Assembly: GCF_003574735.1 (NCBI RefSeq)
Contig: NZ_QORW01000002.1
Span: forward strand, 124,001-188,000
DNA from: Dongia deserti
Lineage (GTDB): Bacteria > Pseudomonadota > Alphaproteobacteria > Dongiales > Dongiaceae
DNA: 64,000 nt
Direction of reading: 5' to 3'
Positions 58,441 through 64,000 of this stretch are shown here, piece after piece. The position numbers and the translations under genes are program-made. Within the stretch, counting starts at the first letter, position 1. Each line of letters begins with the position of its first letter. The notes beneath the pieces were generated by a model. The model was not told the origin of the DNA. It made no database searches and worked only from the letters and a program-made list of their open reading frames with translations.

Positions 58441-58651
58441 ATGATGGGCGCCAACGGCGATTTAGTTCCATGCCCGTGTTGTGGAAGCCCCGCTTTCGGT
58501 GAAGTTGGGCAGCTACGAGATCTGCGGAGTTTGCAACTGGGAAGATGACCCTGTGCAATCCGCTGATCTTAATTACCGTGGCGGCGCAAACAAGATGAGC
58601 CTGAACGAGGCGAGACAGCACTGGTGCGCGACTAGTACCCCAACGCGCTAG
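58441..58651 (+). pseudogene. Frameshifted CPCC-domain gene
   Basis: The first frame from ATG 58441 gives VPCPCCGSPAFGEV, then ends at 58548. The next frame, beginning at 58508, gives GSYEICGVCNWEDDPVQ, then YRGGANKMSLNEARQHW, ending with TAG at 58649-58651. Joined, these form a cysteine-rich CPCC protein (CPCC plus a CxxC pair). Removing one G from the GGG at 58507-58509 restores a single frame. It is either a true one-base insertion or a sequencing error. Family function is unknown. Confidence 0.75.
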
Positions 58652-58659
58652 CTCGACCC

Positions 58660-60060
58660 TCACACCCTGAAAATCTTCCCCGGATTCATCCGGTTCTCCG
58701 GGTCCAGCGTCTGTTTGATAAGGCGCATCAGGCCGACCGCTTCGCCATGCTCGCGCTCGAGGAACGCGATCTTGCCGAAGCCGATGCCGTGCTCGCCGGT
58801 GCAGGTGCCGCCCATCGCCAGCGCACGATCGACCAAGCGGTCGTTGAAGGCCTCGGCGCGCCTCAGCTCCGCCGGATCGTCGGGATTGATGACGATCGTC
58901 ACGTGGAAATTGCCATCGCCGACATGGCCCAGGATCATGGCGACAAGTCCGCTCGCCTCGATGTCCTTGCGCGTCTCCACGATGCACTCGGCGAGGCGCG
59001 AGATCGGCACGCACACGTCGGTTGGCCAGCCTTTCGAGCCCGGCCGCATCGAGAGGCCGGCATAATAGGCATCATGCCGCGCCTGCCAGAGCTTGGTGCG
59101 CTCCTCCGGCTTCACGCTCCAGCGGAAATCGCCGCCGCCATACTCGGCAGCGATGGCCCTTACCAGCTCGACCTGCTCCGCGACGCCCTTTTCGCTGCCG
59201 TGGAACTCGATGAACAAGGTCGGCTGCTCGGCATAGTCCAGCTTCGAGTACTGGTTGCTGGCCTTCATCTGGAAATCGTCCAGCAGCTCGATGCGCGCGA
59301 CCGGAATACCGGCCTGGATGACGTTGATCACCGTGTTAACCGCATCGGCGACGGTCGGGAATGGCGTGACCGCCGCCGCCATCGTCTCGGGAATACCGTA
59401 GAGGCGCAGGCGCACTTCCGCGATGACGCCGAGCGTGCCTTCCGATCCGACGAACAGCCGCGTCAAATCGTAACCCGCCGCCGATTTGCGCGCGCGGCCG
59501 CCAGTCTTCATGATGCGCCCATCGGCAGTCACGATGGTGAGGCCCAGCACGTTCTCCCGCATCGTGCCGTAGCGCACCGCGTTTGTGCCGCTGGCGCGGG
59601 TCGAGGTCATGCCGCCGATCGTAGCATCCGCGCCGGGATCGATCGGGAAGAACAGGCCCTGGTCGCGCAGGTAGGTGTTGAGCTGCTTGCGCGTGACGCC
59701 GGCCTCGACCAGCACGTCGAGATCCTCCGCATTCACCTCGACAACTCGGTTCATGCGGCTCATGTCGATCGAGACGCCGCCCTCGAGCGCCGCAACATGC
59801 CCCTCGAGTGACGTGCCGACGCCGAACGGAATCACCGGCGCGCTATGCTTGCGCGCGAGGCGCATGATCGCGGCGACTTCCTCCGTGCTCTCCGGAAACA
59901 CCACGACGTCCGGCTTGTGGGTCTCGTGATAGCTCTCGTCGTGCCCGTGGCGATCGAGAATGCCGGGATTGACGCTGCAGCGCTCGCCCAGCATGGCATG
60001 CAGCGCTTCGATCAGCGGAGCAGGTTCCGGAACGCGTCGGGACGTATTGGCAATGGCCAT
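58660..60060 (-). CDS. FAD-linked oxidase (D-lactate/glycolate dehydrogenase-like)
   Basis: 466-residue flavoenzyme of the FAD-binding type 4 group. The FAD site is PFGVGTSLEGHVAALEGGVS near residue 78, followed by DPGADATIGGMTSTRASGTN; the C-terminal domain has GHVGDGNFHVTI with metal-binding His and the closing GTCTGEHGIGFGK. It resembles cytochrome-linked D-lactate dehydrogenase and GlcD, which oxidise 2-hydroxy acids. It ends near the CPCC pseudogene and follows the 5-oxoprolinase gene after four bases, suggesting one transcript. Confidence 0.9.
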   Translation of the reverse strand: MAIANTSRRVPEPAPLIEALHAMLGERCSVNPGILDRHGHDESYHETHKPDVVVFPESTEEVAAIMRLARKHSAPVIPFGVGTSLEGHVAALEGGVSIDMSRMNRVVEVNAEDLDVLVEAGVTRKQLNTYLRDQGLFFPIDPGADATIGGMTSTRASGTNAVRYGTMRENVLGLTIVTADGRIMKTGGRARKSAAGYDLTRLFVGSEGTLGVIAEVRLRLYGIPETMAAAVTPFPTVADAVNTVINVIQAGIPVARIELLDDFQMKASNQYSKLDYAEQPTLFIEFHGSEKGVAEQVELVRAIAAEYGGGDFRWSVKPEERTKLWQARHDAYYAGLSMRPGSKGWPTDVCVPISRLAECIVETRKDIEASGLVAMILGHVGDGNFHVTIVINPDDPAELRRAEAFNDRLVDRALAMGGTCTGEHGIGFGKIAFLEREHGEAVGLMRLIKQTLDPENRMNPGKIFRV

Positions 60061-60064
60061 GGCG

Positions 60065-63000
60065 CTACTCCGCTGCCTTGGGAACGGCAGGCTTGCCGAA
60101 GCCGCCGCCGCCCGGGGTCTCTATGATAAAGCAATCGCCGGGCTGCATGTCGATCTTGTCGGTCCCTTTGAGCTCGACCACCGAGCCGTCCGCCCGCTCC
60201 ACGGAATTGCGACCCAGAGAGCCCGGCGCGCCGCCTTCCAGACCATAGGGTGGGATACGGCGATGGCCGCTCAGGATCGCGGCGGTCATCGCCTCGCGGA
60301 AGCGGATGCGGCGCACCACGCCGTCACCGCCACGGTGCAGCCCGGCGCCGCCGCTGCCACGCCGGATGCGGAACTCTTCCACCAGGACGGGGAAGCGGAA
60401 TTCCAGCACCTCCGGGTCCGTCAGGCGCGAGTTTGTCATGTGGGTCTGCACGGCGTCGGTCCCGTCGAAGCCCGGCCCGGCGCCGGAGCCGCCCGCCACT
60501 GTCTCGTAATACTGGTGCCGCGCATTGCCGAATGTGAAGTTGTTCATCGTGCCCTGCGCCTCCGCCATCACCTTCATCGCGCCATAGAGCGCATCGGTGA
60601 TGCATTGCGAGGTCTCGACATTGCCCGCGACCACGGCCGCCGGATAGGTCGGGCGGAGCATGCAGCCCTCGGGGATCACGACATCCAGCGGCTCCAAACA
60701 GCCGGCATTCATCGGGATCTCGTCATCGATCATGGTGCGGAAAACGTAAAGGACGGCAGCCTTGGCAACGGAGGACGGCGCGTTGAAGTTATTCGGCCGC
60801 TGCGGCGAAGTGCCGGTGAAGTCGATCTTCGCCCGCCGCGCCTTCTTGTCCACCCTCACGGTCACTGCGATCTTTGCGCCGTCATCCATCTCGTAGACGA
60901 ACGACCCGTCACTCAGCCGATCGATGACGCGCCGCACTTGCTCGGCGGCGTTGTCCTTCACGTGGCCCATGTAGGCGTGCACGACATCAAGGCCGAACTG
61001 TTCCACCATACGCCGCAATTCCTGCACGCCGCGCTCGTTGGCGGCGACCTGTGCCTTGAGGTCAGCCACATTCTGGTCGACGTTGCGGGCGGGGTACTTG
61101 CTGCTCGCCAAAAGGGTGCGCAGCTCGGCCTCCAGAAAGCGGCCTTCATCCACCAGCTTGAAATTGTCGATCAGCACGCCTTCTTCCGCCACGTCGCGGC
61201 TGTCCGGCGGCATGGAGCCCGGCGTGATGCCGCCGATGTCGGCGTGGTGCCCGCGGCTCGCCACGTAGAACAGGATGACCTTGCTGCCTTCATCGAGCCC
61301 GTTCTCGCTAAACACCGGCGTGATCACGGTGACGTCCGGCAGGTGCGTGCCGCCATTGTACGGCGCATTCAGCACATAGACATCGCCGGGCATGATGGTG
61401 GATTTGCCGGTTGCATCGCGATTGGCGCGGATGATGGTCTCGACCGATTCACCCATCGAGCCGAGATGCACCGGCATGTGCGGCGCGTTGGCGATGAGCT
61501 TGCCTTGCTGGTCGAACAGGGCGCAGGAGAAGTCCAGCCGCTCCTTGATGTTCACCGAATAGCTGGTCTTCTCCAAGGTCGATCCCATCTGCTCGGCGAT
61601 CGACATGAAGAGGTTGTTGAAGATCTCCAGCATCACCGGATCGACGCTGGTGCCGATGGCGGCCTGCCGTGCCAGCGCCTTGCGCCGCTCCAGCACCAGA
61701 TGCCCGCGCGGCGTCGCCACCGCTGTCCAGCCCAGCTCCACGATGGTGGTGCTGGTCGGCTCCAGGATGATGGCGGGGCCGTCCACCTCCTGGCCGGGGC
61801 GCATTTCGCTGCGCTCCAGCACGGGTGCTTGGTGACTGGCCCCCTCCGCCCAGAACGGCATTGAGGCCTTGGGCTTGGCATCAGCACGATCGGTAGAAGC
61901 CAGCACGGGATCGGCGACCGCTTCCGTGCGCCCGATTGCCTCGATGCTGACGGAATCGACGATGAGCGTCTTGTCCGGCACGATGAAGCCGTATTGCCGA
62001 CGATGTGCGACTTCGAAGCTCTCCTTGATGGCGGCAACGTCACCGAAGTTTGCCAGCAGCGGCGCATCGGTGCCTGCATATTTGATGTGGACGTGCCGCT
62101 CCACCTCGATCGCGGACTTGTCGATCCCCTGTGCCAGCAGTTCTGCCTCACCCTCGCGCGCCATTTCGTCCAGCGCGCGCGACAAGGCCGGCATTGCCCC
62201 TGCATTCAGCTCCGCCTCAATCGTGCGATGGCGGAGCGCGCGCACGTCCGCGAGGCCCATGCCATAAGCGGAGAGCACGCCGGCGAAGGGATGCAGGAAG
62301 ATGCGCTTCATGCCGAGCTCGTCCGCCACGCGGCAGGCATGCTGCCCGCCTGCGCCGCCAAAGCAGGCCAGTGTGTATTTGCTGACGTCGTAGCCGCGCT
62401 GGATCGAGATTTCCTTGATCGCGTTGGCCATGTTGGCGACCGCGATCGTCATGAAGCCTTCGGCGGTCTCCTCCGCGGAGACGGTCTTTCCGCTGGCCGC
62501 TGAAATCTCCTGGGCCAGCGCCGCGAACTTCTCCGCCACGACCTCGCGGTCCAGTGTCTGGTCAGCGCTCGGCCCGAAGATGCGTGGAAAGAACTGGGGG
62601 TTGAGCCGACCCAGCATCACGTTGCAATCCGTGACGGTCAGCGGCCCGCCGCGGCGATAGCTCGCCGGGCCCGGATTGGCGCCGGCGGAATCCGGCCCGA
62701 CGCGGAAGCGCGCGCCGTCGAAATGCAGGATCGATCCTCCCCCCGCCGCAACCGTGTGGATCTGCATCATCGGCGCACGCACGCGCACGCCGGCGACCTG
62801 CGCGTCAAAGGTGCGCTCATAGGCGCCGCTCCAATGCGAGACGTCGGTCGAGGTCCCGCCCATGTCGAAGCCGATGATGCGGCTGAACCCCGCCAGGCGT
62901 GCCGTCTCCACCACGCCGACGATGCCGCCCGCCGGCCCCGACAAAATGCTGTCCTTGCCCTGGAACTTGGCGGCGTCGGTCAGCCCGCCGTTGGATTGCA

Positions 63001-63724
63001 TGAACATGAGGCGCGTGCGGTCGTTGCCCACCTCCCGCGCCACTTGATCGACATAGCGCCGCAGAATCGGCGAGAGATAGGCATCGACCACGGTCGTGTC
63101 GCCGCGGCTGACCAGCTTCATCAGCGGGGACACTCGATGGCTGACCGAGATCTGCCTGAAGCCGAGCTCCTTTGCCAAATCCGCCAGCGCCTTCTCATGC
63201 TGCGTATGACGGAAGCCATGCATCAGCAGGATAGCGATACTTTCGAACCCTGCTACGCGTGCAGCGGCAAGGTCGCGCCGCGCCGCCGCGATATCGAGCG
63301 GCTTCAGCACCTGGCCCTCCGCCGTGATCCGCTCGTCCACCTCGATCGCCTCGGCATAGAGCAGCTCCGGCAGTTTGATCTGGCGCGCGAAGATCTTGGG
63401 CCGGTTCTGGTAGGCGATGCGCAAGGCATCGCGGAATCCCTTGGTGATCACCAGCAACGTCCGCTCGCCCTTGCGCTCCAGCAATGCGTTGGTCGCAACG
63501 GTGGTGCCCATTTTTATCGCGGCCACCTCGCGCGGGATCGGCCCGTTGGCCGCGAGGCCGAGGATGTCACGGATGCCCTGGATCGCGGCGTCGCGATAGC
63601 GCTCTGGATTCTCCGACAGCAGCTTATGCGTCACCAGCGAGCCGTCCGGCCGCTTCGCCACCACGTCGGTGAAGGTGCCGCCGCGATCGATCCAGAACTG
63701 CCAGTCGCCGTTGCCCAGACTCAT
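60065..63724 (-). CDS. 5-oxoprolinase (ATP-hydrolysing), HyuA-HyuB fusion
   Basis: 1219-residue enzyme converting 5-oxoproline to glutamate with ATP. Residues 1 to about 690 are the HyuA-type ATP-binding half ([10 protein letters not shown] at 13-22; [31 protein letters not shown]); the rest is the HyuB half ([39 protein letters not shown]). The fused length is typical of prokaryotic oxoprolinase. It forms a likely operon with the FAD-linked oxidase. Together with the gamma-glutamyltransferase at 9847 it could complete glutathione breakdown. Hydantoinase activity is an alternative. Confidence 0.92.
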   Translation of the reverse strand: MSLGNGDWQFWIDRGGTFTDVVAKRPDGSLVTHKLLSENPERYRDAAIQGIRDILGLAANGPIPREVAAIKMGTTVATNALLERKGERTLLVITKGFRDALRIAYQNRPKIFARQIKLPELLYAEAIEVDERITAEGQVLKPLDIAAARRDLAAARVAGFESIAILLMHGFRHTQHEKALADLAKELGFRQISVSHRVSPLMKLVSRGDTTVVDAYLSPILRRYVDQVAREVGNDRTRLMFMQSNGGLTDAAKFQGKDSILSGPAGGIVGVVETARLAGFSRIIGFDMGGTSTDVSHWSGAYERTFDAQVAGVRVRAPMMQIHTVAAGGGSILHFDGARFRVGPDSAGANPGPASYRRGGPLTVTDCNVMLGRLNPQFFPRIFGPSADQTLDREVVAEKFAALAQEISAASGKTVSAEETAEGFMTIAVANMANAIKEISIQRGYDVSKYTLACFGGAGGQHACRVADELGMKRIFLHPFAGVLSAYGMGLADVRALRHRTIEAELNAGAMPALSRALDEMAREGEAELLAQGIDKSAIEVERHVHIKYAGTDAPLLANFGDVAAIKESFEVAHRRQYGFIVPDKTLIVDSVSIEAIGRTEAVADPVLASTDRADAKPKASMPFWAEGASHQAPVLERSEMRPGQEVDGPAIILEPTSTTIVELGWTAVATPRGHLVLERRKALARQAAIGTSVDPVMLEIFNNLFMSIAEQMGSTLEKTSYSVNIKERLDFSCALFDQQGKLIANAPHMPVHLGSMGESVETIIRANRDATGKSTIMPGDVYVLNAPYNGGTHLPDVTVITPVFSENGLDEGSKVILFYVASRGHHADIGGITPGSMPPDSRDVAEEGVLIDNFKLVDEGRFLEAELRTLLASSKYPARNVDQNVADLKAQVAANERGVQELRRMVEQFGLDVVHAYMGHVKDNAAEQVRRVIDRLSDGSFVYEMDDGAKIAVTVRVDKKARRAKIDFTGTSPQRPNNFNAPSSVAKAAVLYVFRTMIDDEIPMNAGCLEPLDVVIPEGCMLRPTYPAAVVAGNVETSQCITDALYGAMKVMAEAQGTMNNFTFGNARHQYYETVAGGSGAGPGFDGTDAVQTHMTNSRLTDPEVLEFRFPVLVEEFRIRRGSGGAGLHRGGDGVVRRIRFREAMTAAILSGHRRIPPYGLEGGAPGSLGRNSVERADGSVVELKGTDKIDMQPGDCFIIETPGGGGFGKPAVPKAAE

Positions 63725-63862
63725 GCGAAAATCCTTGAAACTGCCGCGTTTCCCTGCGATGAAGCGTCCCGACTATAACGCCTGCCCGGGATCGTTCCAG
63801 CCTTGGCGCAGGCGGCTCCGACCGTTATGGTCAGAGTCGGCGGGAGAGGCCACAATCACCAC

Positions 63863-64000
63863 ATGAGTATTTGGGGCAAGATCATCGGCGGAGTTGCCGG
63901 GTTCGCTTTGGGCGGCCCGCTGGGTGCGTTGCTGGGCGCGATCGCCGGGCACGCCGCCGATATGCGGATCGATCAGGCCGAGCCAGCGGCACCCGACGAC
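63863..64000 (+). CDS. DjlA-like (TerB/J-domain) protein, N-terminal part
   Basis: Partial gene cut by the window end; 46 codons are visible from ATG 63863. They begin MSIWGKIIGGVAGFALGGP, then GALLGAIAGH, a Gly-rich membrane segment characteristic of the N-terminus of alphaproteobacterial DjlA/TerB-domain co-chaperones. The TerB and J domains should lie beyond the window. Divergent from the 5-oxoprolinase gene. Confidence 0.75.
   Translation, partial: MSIWGKIIGGVAGFALGGPLGALLGAIAGHAADMRIDQAEPAAPDD

Noticed and set aside
59960-61864. 634-residue plus-strand frame opposite the 5-oxoprolinase
   Set aside because: His/Arg-rich shadow without any recognisable motif; the minus-strand oxoprolinase is fully supported.

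Overview
The window is GC-rich chromosomal DNA, almost certainly from an alphaproteobacterium. The strongest markers are a circularly permuted two-piece tmRNA followed by an alphaproteobacterial-type sspB, a DUF4169 gene, the hflK-hflC-degP and mreBCD-mrdA-rodA clusters, and two GTCACCCCGG-ended palindromic repeats. I cannot place it below class. Most of the window is ordinary housekeeping DNA with accessory patches. I see no prophage, insertion sequence, integrase or CRISPR array.

Layout. 0.1-1.1 kb: AraC-type regulator. 1.1-6.7 kb: a stress-flavoured patch (membrane protein, atypical SDR, AlkB-like dioxygenase, small PASDPP protein with an EcfG-like promoter, DUF6766 protein, ferritin-like protein co-translated with a hemerythrin, second hemerythrin with a membrane segment). 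6.8-9.9 kb: acyltransferase and an asparagine-synthase-like protein. 9.8-18.4 kb: a peptide ABC importer operon ending in a signal-less gamma-glutamyltransferase, with a divergent GntR regulator. 18.4-19.9 kb: accessory DNA with a glycosyltransferase, then tRNA-Lys(CTT). 20-25.8 kb: rod-shape operon mreB, mreC, mreD, mrdA, rodA. 26.1-30.1 kb: ilvB, ilvH, a LysE-type exporter, ilvC. 30.2-32.1 kb: divergent miaA and serB with overlapping 5' ends. 32.2-34.7 kb: two divergent glycosyltransferases. 34.8-38.6 kb: hflK, hflC, degP. 38.8-43.5 kb: mrp, a small membrane protein, a questin-oxidase-like protein, an MlaC-like protein, a DCC-family protein and thyX. 43.7-44.6 kb: split ssrA and sspB. 44.6-46.4 kb: small accessory ORFs, with a 16-base match to an Illumina adapter at 45017-45032, so contiguity there is doubtful. 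46.4-53.5 kb: MFS transporter, TfoX-domain protein, methyltransferase, fumC, RHH regulator plus GMC oxidoreductase, membrane-anchored L7/L12-like protein, AraC/GyrI regulator. 53.6-58.3 kb: a 1430-residue AsmA protein with internal repeats and a Gln/Pro/Ala-rich tail, and a DUF4169 gene. 58.4-64 kb: a frameshifted CPCC gene, an FAD-linked oxidase, a 5-oxoprolinase, and the start of a DjlA-like gene cut by the window end.

Genes that work together: ssrA supplies the degradation tag and sspB the adaptor that delivers tagged proteins to ClpXP. HflKC and DegP share envelope quality control. The Mre/PBP2/RodA set is the elongasome. The peptide importer, gamma-glutamyltransferase and 5-oxoprolinase could together salvage gamma-glutamyl peptides, though the oxoprolinase lies 40 kb away. 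Hidden items not visible as intact ORFs are the tmRNA, the CPCC pseudogene, a decayed 3' copy of the DCC-family gene, the partial DjlA-like gene and the adapter-like junction. I did not find a clearly new biological system. The most novel-looking proteins are the ferritin-like/hemerythrin pair, the asparagine-synthase-like protein with a degenerate PP-loop, and the AsmA tail.
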